Below, in pieces: positions 32,320-44,213 of a stretch of 64,000 bases of DNA. The position numbers were made by a program, and so were the translations under genes. The first letter of the stretch is position 1. Each line of letters opens with the position of its first letter. Below the pieces are notes generated by a model that saw only the letters and a list, made by a program, of their open reading frames with translations, ran no database searches and was not told the DNA's origin. Source of the stretch: Chionis minor. Its lineage: Eukaryota; Chordata; Aves; Charadriiformes; Chionididae. The DNA lies in contig VZSF01004788.1 in assembly GCA_013398295.1 (NCBI GenBank), positions 66,067-130,066 on the forward strand. The letters run 5' to 3'.

Positions 32320-35100
32320 CCAACAGCCTGCGCCATCGGTCGTGGGGACGGAGAGGCATCGCACTAACTTGTAGAGCTTCTGTAACTCAGTTGTACTTTG
32401 GTTGTGTATTTGCACACTTCTCTTCCCAAGCAATATATTTAACAGCCTCTGGAATTTATGATGCATTCCAGTGGCGTGTAGCGAAGTTTTGGAGAAGACT
32501 TATGTTAAAGCTATCCTTTTTCTCGAGGTTGGTGTTATTTCCTCCCGCCTAGTGGATCTATGCCATTCCGATGCGGCTCTCTTGCGTCTGCCAGGGTTGA
32601 CTTGTACCCCTAAGAACTTGGGGCTGCTTTTGGAAGGCACTGAGCTTCAGGATTCCTATCGTATTCACATGCTAATGTTTTAAGCAGGTGAATTCTCCCT
32701 TCCTCGTTTCACCTAATGAATGATGACCTACCTTCTCTGCTTCCCATCTAGTAATACATTTAGATGTTAAGTATAAATCTTCTTAGCAAATGAATTGCTT
32801 GTGTATGTTTGGCACATGATATATCTCTCTTTTGGTATGAACAAATGTTTTGTTTAAACAGGAAAACAAATTCCCTAGCATCTTTCTCTTCCTTTTTTTA
32901 TGCGCAGAGTTGGGTACTTCAGCAGGGTTATAATAATAATATATAGCTAGTAGGCTGTATTATGAACACTCGCAGTACATAATGGAGTAGATGTATTACG
33001 TGAAAGTATACTTAACTGGAAAAAAACCTCATTTGGTGCTTGCAATCAGGGGAGTCAGTTCATGCTCTGTTCAAGTAGATACTCGTCTCTGCACCCTTCC
33101 CTGACTGTTCGCTGGAAAAAGCCAGGCTCGTGTTGAACTAAGGTGTGTTTGCTTTTTGGTTTTGTGTCCCCCCGCTGCCGCTCCACCGCGCTTTCAGCAC
33201 TGCAGTTACAGTCCTGCCCCTTGGGGCCGAAGCGCGTGCGTTGTCACGTCCGTCTGCACGGACTACAATTGTAAATCACAGTTTCCCACCCTGATCGCCT
33301 TCCAACCCTTTCTGTTAAATATGTCAGCTGAATAAAATGACACACTAAAAGTCTCGAAGTCATTCTTCGGGATGAAAATGACTCCGTTGCCTTATACAGA
33401 TCAGTATGTAGCACCGAGAATAAATATTTAGTTCTTGGTAGAAAGCCTTTTTAAATCAGGACAGCGTTGGTCGTGTATTTGTTAAGGGACAGAATATTCC
33501 CAGGATTTTGCTTTAAAGCTTTTGTTAAATGTCATGCAGGCTGAGGGAGAGTTTCCAGTGAGTGCAGGCACCCGCTGGGCTGGGTGTCCTGGCAGGAAGG
33601 AACCTTCCGCAGGGCACCAGGCTGGAACAGGGTTTGTAGCTGATTATTAAGCCAACTACCCATCCCCTGGTCACTGGAGAAGAGGGTGTGTTTGAGACAC
33701 ACGTACCATTTGCAACGAAGGCTTTAATGGCGTTATCTACATGCACGAATGTTTTATATTTGAGATGTCTGATGGTGAGGGTATTGACGACTCGACCCTA
33801 CCGCTGCCCCTGCAGAGCCCCTGCGGATGCTAGAAGAGGTTCTGACATCCAAGTTCTGCAGTGAAATGCTTTGAAAATTATGCCAAAGAGGGAAAGAGAA
33901 ACAGGACAAAGAAACAACATCAAGGCTGTGCATTTTGGATTTTCAGAGTAAAGTGGAGCAGCTGTGAGCAAAAGCGCCTTTAAACAAAGACTGACACAAA
34001 CCTGTAAAATGACCTTTACCCGGAGTCGTGGGACGTGATCAGTAAATTCAAGGAAAGCTGAGGTGCTGTGTGGTAGCTTAATAAGCTCCGGGGAAAGGGC
34101 AAACGTGAAATTAGAGATGAATTAGTTTGTTGTAACGTAGATATTTGTCATCTTGTTCAGGAAGGATGTTTTCGATTATTCCCAGCATAAGAGTTGAGAT
34201 TAATCAACAGTTTTAAAAATGGAAGGCATGGAGCAGTTTGGAGAAGATCTACTATCTTTCATATTCAGCTGAGACTGATACTGGAGAGAGGGAGGTAATG
34301 AATGAGTGACAACCTGAGTAGAAGCTCTGGGTGTGTGAAGAAAGGAAAAAAGTGAGATATCTACAGGAGATGTTTTTAGAAGTGGCTAAATCACGTCAAA
34401 TGCAGTTATACAGTGGTGGTTCTGCTCGCAAGGATGAAGTTAAAACTGCTTGATTCATCTGGCATATCAGAGCTCTCCTATTTATTTTAGCTTTGACTCA
34501 ACAAAAAGAATCTGTAAAGACATTCTGTCCAGGTGAGAAAGAATAGAGGATAAGAAAATAATGGTTGGACGTTTTTGATTTTTCCCATTACTGTCTTCTA
34601 ACTGGCAAGAAATCCTGATTTTTGTGACGCGGGCAGAGGAAGCTGCTGGTTCAAGAGCTGCCGCACCTAAGGCTGGCGGGGGGGGACACACCACCTCACC
34701 TGGAGCCGTTATTCCTGCTGGAGCCCGTGACTGGGCTGGCACTGACAGAGCGGGGCTGGGGAAACACGCTTCTTGCCAAGCCAATTGTGATCACAGCCCC
34801 GAGTAATGGGAATTTCAAATATGGGATTAGAGATTCCAGAGTAACTTTAAATTAGAAATAAAGTTGGCCGACTCGGGGGAAGCGCTGTCAACAGCAGCCA
34901 CCTTCAAAATTATGGGCAGCAAAATGGTTTCACAGGTTTTACAACTAAGCAAGGGCTAGGATTTTGGTAGGATTTTTTTTTTTTTTAAATAAAAAGCGTC
35001 TCCTGTAATTTTATGGGCAGTCAGTTTATAAATAAAACGAGAGTGGGAGATAAGCAGCTATTTGCTGATAGTGTGATACCTACACACGCAGTGTCTCCTT
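32320..35100. other. Non-coding stretch, no gene recognised
   Basis: AT-rich to mixed DNA with a T14 run at 34973-34986 and a GC-rich patch at 34625-34800 containing a G9 run near 34679-34687. No CR1, exon or RNA gene recognised. Confidence 0.55.
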
Positions 35101-38100
35101 TCTGAAGTCACAAAACAATCAATGCGCGGGTTGTGATGTGTGTGGGGAACTAACTAAAGAGAAGATTGCAGCAGACCCTATTAAAAGGGATATTATCAGT
35201 TGGCAATTACTAACGATGTTCTTGGGAGAGCAGCCCTGGCTCAAGCCCGCTGCTCGTATGGATCAGCGGTGTGTGCGGAGGAAGCAGACGTGTACTGAAA
35301 TTTGTGGATGGGACGAGCGGAGTGAGCCGCTGCAAGCTCTGCAGACAGCAAAATCACATGCAAAATTAATCGCATAAATTTGCTGTCTTTGCACTTTTCA
35401 GGGTCCAACGTAGCTTTACGCTATGGGCATACAGCTGTTGGAAGTAACGGCGGGGGCAAAGGGCTGGTGGGCTGGGGAATGGCTGGAAGTGCCGTTGGGA
35501 CAGGCGGGGGTCATCCAGCCCAGCCAGGCTGGGAGCCGCTCGCCGGCACAGAGGAGGAACTGGGCTGGCTCCCGGATGGGGCTGTCAGGGGGAGGAACAA
35601 AAGTGTTTGGAGTGAGCCATGGACAGGGCTGCGTTACGAACCAGGAGATCTCTGTGAGTCCGGAACTGCGGGCATGCCAAGCGTCCGTGCGTCCCGTGGG
35701 CAGACAGACGCAGGGGGTTGAGACCGGACCGCCGTTTGTTTGCAGGAGTGTAAAGTATGGCCGTGCCTCGCTGCAGCGCTCCTGTTGGCCATCTACAGAG
35801 GTGGAAGACGCTGTTTTTCCCGCGACTGGTAATTTTCTTTTCTCCTGCTGAGTTGGTTGTTCGAGTGTCTGAGCTCGCCGAAGCAGGCGCCACCCAACCC
35901 CTCGGGCAGCCTGGCTGGCTGCTCACACGGCTGGACCCGGCCATGCTCCTCGCCCCGGCTTTTCGTTGCTGAATCACCAGCCCCTTTCCTACTTGTTGCA
36001 ATAGCGCTCTGCATTTTTCAATTCTGAGTCAATCCTGTTCCTTTTTCTCCTAAAGCTCACCCCCTGCCAAAGGGATTTGTTCCTTTCACGCTCAGGTGTG
36101 CCGCAGCCAAGCTCTGATACTACTTGCTGTCTATGTGATGATTTTTTTTTTTTCCTCACCAGGGTATCAAAGCTGGAAAATCTCCCATATTACAGCAAGA
36201 TATTTCTTTTGTCTGTGTGGTGGAAGGCGTATAATGCTCATTTTCAAAGTCTGTTATGAGTCTACTTTATGTTAATTTGCCATTGAATTACTATGCCTTG
36301 AGCTAGGAGCTTTAGGAAGCACAGCTTCAGTATTAGATAAAAACCTATTCAGTCTACTTTGACACCAGCACCCCATGCTGCACAATGTTCATTTATTTTT
36401 AAGCTACAATTTCCTCTGTATTTGTATTAGAGAACAATACTGCGGATGCACAAAGGCATATCACAAGCGGGTAGAGATCAAAGTGGCCACCTACCACACT
36501 TTAAGAAAAAAGGTAAAGGCTTGATTTGAAAGGTGGTAATGTTAAAATGATGGAATTGGGCACCATAGCCTGCAATGTAGCTGCATCTGTAATTCTTCCA
36601 TTTTCTTTTCAGGAGACCCTCAAGTGAGCTGAAAATTCTGACTAATTAATTTTATATTCTCGCTTTAGGGTACCTATGGCACACCAGAAAGTCTCTAAAA
36701 AGTGTGGCGCTCTTGTTTGCTTTGCATGCGGTTGAAAAACATAATCTCAGAAAGTGGGTAGGACATGGTCACACCACATTATAAGATTTCCTGGAGTTCA
36801 TTTCCCATTATATGAATATTTTTCCCTTCTGTCCTTGTTTTCCAGTCACAAGCTACTAGAACCCCTAACGGAATGGCAATTAATGCAGCGTGTTTGGATT
36901 TCACATCAGCTGAAACGTCCCCAGTGCAGTGAGAATTATTATTAACGCGGTTCCTGTGGTGGCAGGTTGGGCCACGCTCTGCCGGGGCGTTGCAGGGGCG
37001 TCCCCGGCGCGGGGGTGCTGATGGGGCTGTCTCTGCTCTGCCCATCTCGGCAGCGTGAAGAACCTTGGCTATTTCTGTGCCCTTTGCCGGGGATGATACG
37101 GACGCCCGGCTCCTTGGCTGCAGGGGAAGTGCTGGAAAAAATCACCACTTTGCTCTTTAAAAACTCAGCGCCGCCAAGAACAGCCCGGTGTTTTGAGGGT
37201 GATAGCTTAGATAACCTTACAGGCCTTTTCCTTCTTGCGTTTCAAGACGTCTCTGATGTTGTGGGGTTTCGTTAACTGGTGTGATGGACTATGCATTTCT
37301 ATTGCTGGTCACCAAATCAGCTTCTGGGCAGCAGAAGGGCCACCCTTGGCTTCCCCGCCTCGCTGCGGCTGCTGACGAGCCTGACGATCCCAGGCTTGTG
37401 CTGCGGCAGTAACGTTTCCCCAAAATTGAGTAACGAACCAGACTGTGAATGTGAAACCTCAGAGAAAAGAAGTTCTAAGTGAAAAACCGATGATTGTTTT
37501 GCAGCTGCCTGTTCCCCGTGACGCCTGCCCCGTGTAGGCAGCCCTGGCTGCCCAGCTGTTCCTGCCAGCGCAGCTCGGGCGTTGGAGCCGGGCAGCGCGA
37601 CCTGCCTCTGCCCTGCAGCCCCGAGAACTCCAGAGCCTGCAGAGCCCCGCAGCTGCCGGAAGGCTGATGAATACGCAGGGTGAGAGGTGTGTGAAACAGT
37701 CAAACCGAAATGAAACACAACGGCAAATTTCACTGATTTTCCTGAATGCTGATGAATTTGAGGGTGTCTGTTGCACGTATTTTATTAATGTGTTCAAATA
37801 TAGAGCCTGAAAAATAGATCCGATGAAATGAGATGCGTTGTAGGTGCCTTTCTCAAATAAGGCTTTTATCCCGGCATAGGGCATGTGCTTTGCAACAAAA
37901 ATAATGGCTCTTTGCTAAAAGTGTGGGGAGGAGCATAGTATTCTAGAGTCTCAAATCTGCGGAAGAAGCTAAAAACCGGCAGTTAACCTCGTCTGGGTTC
38001 AGTTCGGCCTCTTCAGGAGTAAGGAGGACCCAGTGCCCTCGCGTCCCAACAACGTCCCGCCGGCTGAACGCTCCGGCTGGGTTTGATGGCACTGCCCGCA

Positions 38101-39747
38101 GCCTGGAAGCGGGTGCACTGAGCGCACTGCCATCCCTACCGGGGCTAGGGGGAGCAGAGAAGTGAGGAATTCTGTTGTTCAGCAAGATCATCTCTGGGAA
38201 GCTTCTCTTTGCACCCAGCGTTGCTTGCCTGTCTCCTGGGGAAGGGAACAAGTCTCTGAACACTGCTCTGCCTGGAGACAGCTCTCCAGCTGTTTGCTTT
38301 GGTAAAGCCCCCCAAAGAATGGCCCATTCCTAAAGAGATATAAAATGTGAATTTCATTATATTTTGGATTTTGGGAGCTCCAGTCGCTATCTGGTGTTAC
38401 AAACTGCTTTCCTAGGGATTGCACATCCACTGCTGCTGCCAACTGCAGCAACAGGGGTTTTTTCAGCTGTTTTGGATCCAGAAGTGCTCTAACAAGACAA
38501 TATGGAGACCACAAGCCCTGAGAAAACCCTCAATTAGCATTTCCACCCTATTAGCCTGCAGAGACTCCAGACCTTACACTAGTTTTGCTGCTTGGGAAAC
38601 TACTTGTTAATTATTTTTTGGTTTTGTTTTAAAGGACAGAATGCAATTTGAATGTATTTGCTGAATACATTCTGTCTAAAACCCCAGGATAACAGTTCAG
38701 AGATGTGTAAAGGGCTAAAATCCTTTCCAGTCTTAGTCGCTCGCCATGCTATCTGACTTTTTATATTCTGTACCACGATGCTTGAAATATGTGGCTGCTG
38801 CACTTTGTTACCTCCAGAAATGTCATTTTTCTACCGCGGAGTTTTCAGGTGATCTCATCTCTTTGCTGCAGGCTTGGCACATGGTATTTTCTAATGTTGT
38901 TTTAAGGTTAAGTATAATTGATCAGGTATTTCCTTGCCCGTGCTGGGGAAGGGAGCCGGCAGGGGCATGGCAGGCGATGTGTAGGTTAGAATGGCTGTGT
39001 GTGCCATGACGGCGCTATCGCTGCTGCCTCCTTTCCTGCCTTTCCCCGCCAGCCTGGCTTTCTCCAAGCAGTTTGTGCCCAACGCAGGGTGCTTCTGGTG
39101 GAGCAGCTGCCGTTCCTACTGGGGATTTCTATTTCTGCAGCCACAGCTCTGCACGTTTTTGTTGGCTGCTGTCGGAAAGGCCCTACACAGTCTCCATCCT
39201 TGGCAAACTCCGGCGAGTGAGCACGTTTCCCTAGCGTGACACTAAGAACCTGGCGCTTGAGGTTTTATCACAAACAGAGGTTTTGTGTCAGTTTTCCGTC
39301 AGAGCGTGAGCCTGCCGGAGCAGAGCGGTCGGTGCAGGAGGGAACGCCATCGTGTGAGCCGTGGTATTCCGATGACACCCACAGGCAGGCATACGTGGCA
39401 GCCTGTCCCTCTGGCGCAACAACACACGATTACGCTGTTGACTTACTTTGGATATAAATTATGATGCGTGTTTTAAAGCGAGTCTCATAACAAAGGGAGA
39501 AAAGTCCTGTGTCCGTGGGAGAGCTGCTGGAAGCTGCAGCGTCAGCCTTAGGACTGCGTGGCTCCGGGATCCTGCCGGGCTCATCAGTCTGGCTGGAGCT
39601 GAGCTTGGCACAGTAACAGAGACCCTGACGCCGCAAGTTCCACTGCACGTGGAGGTTGTCCTGCAGGGATCTAGGTCTACCACAGGAACATCTCACGCCC
39701 TTGTTAATATTTGGGTAACTCGCAAGACAGTGGGGTTTAGTGAGTTT
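35101..39747. other. Mixed stretch with several GC-rich islets, no gene recognised
   Basis: GC-rich islets at about 35440-35740, 36950-37110, 37330-37660 and 37990-38130 alternate with AT-rich DNA. The islets hold overlapping frames of up to 142 codons on either strand, including an ATG frame at 35423-35851, none with recognisable domains. A T12 run lies at 36142-36153. No CR1 or RNA gene seen. Confidence 0.5.
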
Positions 39748-39852
39748 CACAGAATCATTTAGGTCGGAAAAGTCTGTTAAGATCATCCAGTCCAACCATT
39801 GACCTACTCTGCCAGGTCCACCACTAACCCAGGTCCCTAAGCACCGTGTTAA
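39748..39852 (-). mobile_element. CR1 LINE 3' end, short copy
   Basis: The plus strand shows CACAGAATCATTTAGGTCGG, then AAGATCATCCAGTCCAACCA and CTAAGCACCGTGTT, which is the complement of the CR1 3' untranslated end. Only about 105 bp remain and the rest of the element is missing. No coding content. Confidence 0.9.
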
Positions 39853-42800
39853 ATGATGGAATGGCAATGAGTGCAGGTAACACAGGACAGCTTGGTTGGT
39901 TTCAGGAGTCAGAACTCCCAGGATCTATTCCTACCTCTTCCGGGAATGTCCTGTGTGATGCTGTAACAGCATTCGCTTCCGTGACCGCGACCCTCCCTGA
40001 GGAGCCGGGAGGTGGGACGGCGGAGGCGGCACCCAGCGCAGCCAGGCAGGGTGGCACCAGCGCAGTGGTCCCCCAGGTCCCTGCCAAGGCTGCGCCTGCG
40101 GCCGAGAGGAAGCGGTGGATGTGCCAAAGGCACCCACAGGTTGACCAGTGCAAAACCCCAGGCAATTGGCACTGCCAGCCCATCAACAGTTTCCACGTGC
40201 TTTGAATTCTGTGGATAGAAGCTATTTCAATGCACAAGTGCAAGCAGCTCTTCGTAACAGCGCTAGCGGCTATGCTAACCTTGCGGACTTGCTGTTAGGT
40301 GTTCACAAACTGTAACTGAAAAAGCAGAAGGTTGTTGCTCCTAGAGTTCCCCTGCAGGAGACGGACTTTGTTCAGCGGGTATTAGAGTGCCCGTGCGAAG
40401 GTCTGCCAGACTTCATCTGGCGAGCGCCCGCAGGTTTTGATTAGGGAGCGGAGTACGCGGGAACACGTTGCAGAGTTATTAGGAGGGAGTTACTTTCAGT
40501 GCAGGCTCTTGAGCATAAAGCCAAGTGACAGACTAAAAGCATTCAAAGCAGCTCGTGCATAATTCCATCTGCCAGTAACAGCTTCTTCATTACAAGGAAA
40601 AGGAGGGAAGGAAATACAAAGAAAGCCGCACACAATATACCTATCCATTTGCAAGCTTGTTTTCTGCCATATATAATTGCAGTTATCGCTTTCCATTTAT
40701 AAACCGGTAATTCACTTAGTGAATGTAATAATTCCTGTTATGTTTGATAGGAGCAGTAGGAATTCTGATGGAAGACTTAATCTGACATGTTTTGGCCCAA
40801 TTTTAAAAGGGCATTTTGAAGCCTGACTCTTGCAATGGGTGTTGCAGCGGTGTTTTTGGGTAGCTGCAGCTGGTTTAACCAGGCAGGCGCTGGTGAGGAC
40901 TGGGAGGAGGAGGGCTGGGACCAGCGGGTAGGACGGTGCTGCAGGAGGCAGTTATTTGGCATTTCTTTAGTTGTCTGACTTGGCAGCCTCTGAACTGGTC
41001 TGAAATTCTCGGATCCTGCCAGCTGCCTTTCGCGTCCAGGTTTCTGCCTGACACAAGGTCGTAAGAATTGCAATTCTTTGTTTTACTTCTTCATTGCTTT
41101 TCATGCTATACAAGTTCAAAGCTTCGAATGAGTTCGGACTGTGCTTTTGTCTTCCTGGGAAATTCACAGACAACATTGCGTGGTTTTAACACAGATTGAA
41201 AGTCGATGTGCTTCTGCCCAGCCCGGGAGCTGTGAGACCAGTAAGAGCAGCTTTGCTCCCAGTGCCTGGAGCCCAGCAGGGGGGGGACCGCCGGGGTGTA
41301 GGGTGCCGACACTGTGCGGTGCGTGGCACAGCGGCCACGACACGCTGTGGGAAACCCTCTAGAGAACATACAGGTCAAAAATATCTGGGAGAGTTAAGTC
41401 TTGAGGCCAGAAAATGGAACAAATAGATGTAAGTGTGTAAATACTAGTTGTTGCAAAGGCAAACAGAGGTGCTAATGAAGGGAAGAGCACAGAGACAAGC
41501 TGGATCACCTGCTTGTCTGATGATCTCACCATTTCACAAATGCACAAAACCAAGCGTTTTGGCCCAGATCAAGAAAACTATGGTGGTGTAAGTGCAGGTG
41601 TATTGAACGAAACAGGTGTAACAGAAAATGAAAATATCCAGTTACTCATCTGCAGGGCACTGCGCAGCCAAGGGCTTTGCAGTAATGCACCCAGCTGCAC
41701 CTGCACCGCTTTTATGTAAGAATTCTTCCTACAAAAGTAAAAGTGGTGACACCACGTAAAGCCGAATGAATGTTTTATATCATTTCAGTCACGTTTTGTA
41801 TTGCTAAAGCCGTGCTGGATGCCGAGGGAGTACTGCGCGCTGGTCGCTGGGGTGGCATGCCACCAGGACAGAACCGTCCCCCGTCTCGGAGCGCTTGGGG
41901 CAGCTCTGCTCCTTCGTCAGCTCTGCTCTGGCAGCGCAGGCACGGCCACCTCCGGCAGCGTAGTCACGTACCAACCGAGCAGCTTCCCTGTGTGGCTCTA
42001 CTGCTGCTGGAATTTGGCCCAGGCAGCCCGTTGGAATAGCAGAAAGGCCAGACCAGCTTTTTAAAATTTACACGGAAATCTATGGTCAAGTTTCAGAGAA
42101 ACCACAGTCCCTCAGCTGAACTGAACTACAGTTCCTTCACCTAAATACACTTAAGCTCCTCTCGCTATCCAGGGACGGGGGTTTTACCACAACCTGAGCT
42201 TGCCGCTCAAGACACAATGCTCTACACGTGTTGCTCAAATGAGATTGTAGCCGTCAACACCCGAATGCATACACCCGACCGCTGCGGTACTGCTCCTGTG
42301 GGGTGTCCGCCAGAAAGAGGGGCCACAAAGCGATTTCCTCCATGTCAGCCAGAACTCCCAGCACCCTCCCAGGCCCAACAACCCCTTTTTGACCTATTTG
42401 CTCAAACAAGCAGGTGCGCTCTGCAACTGCAGCAGATTGCAACTGAAATTGCAATTCATAGCAAGGATGGGAACATTCCTTTCTCTCCCAGCTAGCGATG
42501 GTTTTCCCACTAGTGAGGGAAGCTAATGGTTTAAACTGAAACTTGTTTCTCTATTTCATAAAGAATTATTTCTAACTTTTATTTTTAGTAAGAACAGTGA
42601 AAGTAGTCGTATGTCATACCTGAAGCATAAGTTTCAGAAGTTTTGGGTGTTACCGGTTTCTTGATTCAGACACTTTTCATTTTCTGTACGTGACCATTGA
42701 GCATTTAAGGGTGAAGAGGCGGGTTGTGGCGCATGCTGATTCTGGGACTTGGAAGAAAACTTGAAAGCGCTGCCTCTTGGGCAAACTGGACAGAACAAAT

Positions 42801-44160
42801 CTGATTTACAGACTGGTGCTGGATTTCCGAAAGCGCTTATGTAGTTTAAGACCACAAGTACCACTGACTTGAAAGTCAATAAGATGTTTTTGAGAATCCA
42901 GTCCACAGCTGGCTATTCTGTAACATGTAAATTCTCGTGCAGCAAAGGCACACAAAAACTGCCCCAAATGACCCCCAGCACACAACCACGGGAGGTCGTG
43001 CCTCTGGCAGCCCCGTGGGGGACCAAGGAAAGGTTCCAGCAGGCTTAAAATCTTGAAAGAGAAACTTAATATCTAGGCCAGGAAAGTTTCAGCACAGGCA
43101 TGGGGATTTGGGGGGAGGTCGGTATTGTGTATTTCTAGACTGGAGTCACAGGGCTTCTCTGCCTTTGGGTATTTCCCTGCTTGCTCTGCTGCTCCCAAAG
43201 GGGTAAGTTACCAGCACAACTTGGAGTTGCAGAATTTCTTTTTTTTTTTGGTGAGGATTGATTTTGTCGTTCCTCAGGCAGCCAGTTTAGGTATTTTCAT
43301 TAGGGAACTAGGCTGTCTGTGTACTGAGGAAGAGAGAGGGGCAGATTCGAAGATGGGAATACCTTCCTTTGGATTCACAGCAAACCAAAACACAGCGAAG
43401 CCCTGGGCAGTCACGGGCCATCTTTTATTAGTGGAATTACTTAGCTCCGTGGGGTTTTTCCCAAGTAGAGTCCCAGAGTCAGGACTCCTAAACCCCTATT
43501 TCTGGGCAATGAGAGCAGGAGAAGGCAAGGTACCCCTTCAGTCTGTTGCAGCAGAGATGAGGTTTAAGGTTGCGTGATGATGTTATGGTTTGTACTCACA
43601 TTAATGTTATACCAATGTGGAGACAAAAAAGATTTACTATTCCTGGATGCTTACATTTTTATTGTATTCAATTTTTATTGGAACTGTAGCTGTAGTAACT
43701 AGCGTGTTTTCTCTTCCTGTGCTGCTTTTCCTTCCCTGCTATCACGCTCAAAAAATGAAGAAAGGTGTCACAGCAGGAGAAGTGCATCTGCGTTGCCGTG
43801 CTTTGACAGCTTCTCCATTTCTGCCCACGGATTCTTATCCGTGCACTGTAAACACAGATATTTCAGTTTGCATTTTTCTCCTTTCATAATATTATTTATT
43901 TATAACAGAAAATAAAAATTAATGTGTCAGGTCTCTCTAGCATACTTCCAGACTACCTGGTGGAATTTCAACTGAGGCAGGGGAAAGCTCGTTAAGGGAG
44001 GCATTTTCCTCCAAACCTGTTACAGCCTTTACAGAAGGGGCTAAAATTAAGGTTGGAAAGGTGCCTCTTCATTGCTTTTTTCCTAACAGGAAACCTGATT
44101 TTGCTCCCAGTCTGACAAACCCATCTAATCTTTGTAATCCTACCAGCTCTCATTTTTCTT
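39853..44160. other. Non-coding stretch, no gene recognised
   Basis: GC-rich around 39960-40130 (open on both strands, no product recognised), then mixed to AT-rich. A 10-bp inverted repeat (ACACAGGACA, 39880-39889; TGTCCTGTGT, 39947-39956) lies just beyond the CR1. A repeat-free AT-rich segment at about 40500-40700 could be conserved non-coding DNA. A hydrophobic frame at 43617-43889 starts at GTG and is not recognised. Confidence 0.5.
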
Positions 44161-44175
44161 TTTCTCATCCTGCAG

Positions 44176-44213
44176 TATTTTCTGCTCTTTGCTGAGCTGA
44201 TTGTCCGGAGGAG
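44176..44213 (+). other. Candidate cryptic micro-exon (splice-site framed)
   Basis: A long pyrimidine-rich tract ends in CTGCAG at 44170-44175. The next 38 bases are open in one phase (Y-F-L-L-F-A-E-L-I-V-R-R) and are followed by GTAATGAG, a plausible 5' splice site. The combination is what an internal exon would look like, but 38 bp is very short and I recognise no protein containing this peptide. Confidence 0.15.

Noticed and set aside
32067..32552. 161-codon frame containing an internal peptide repeat
   Set aside because: The repeat comes from the 60-bp DNA duplication; start codon is TTG and parallel repeats appear in an overlapping frame on the other strand.
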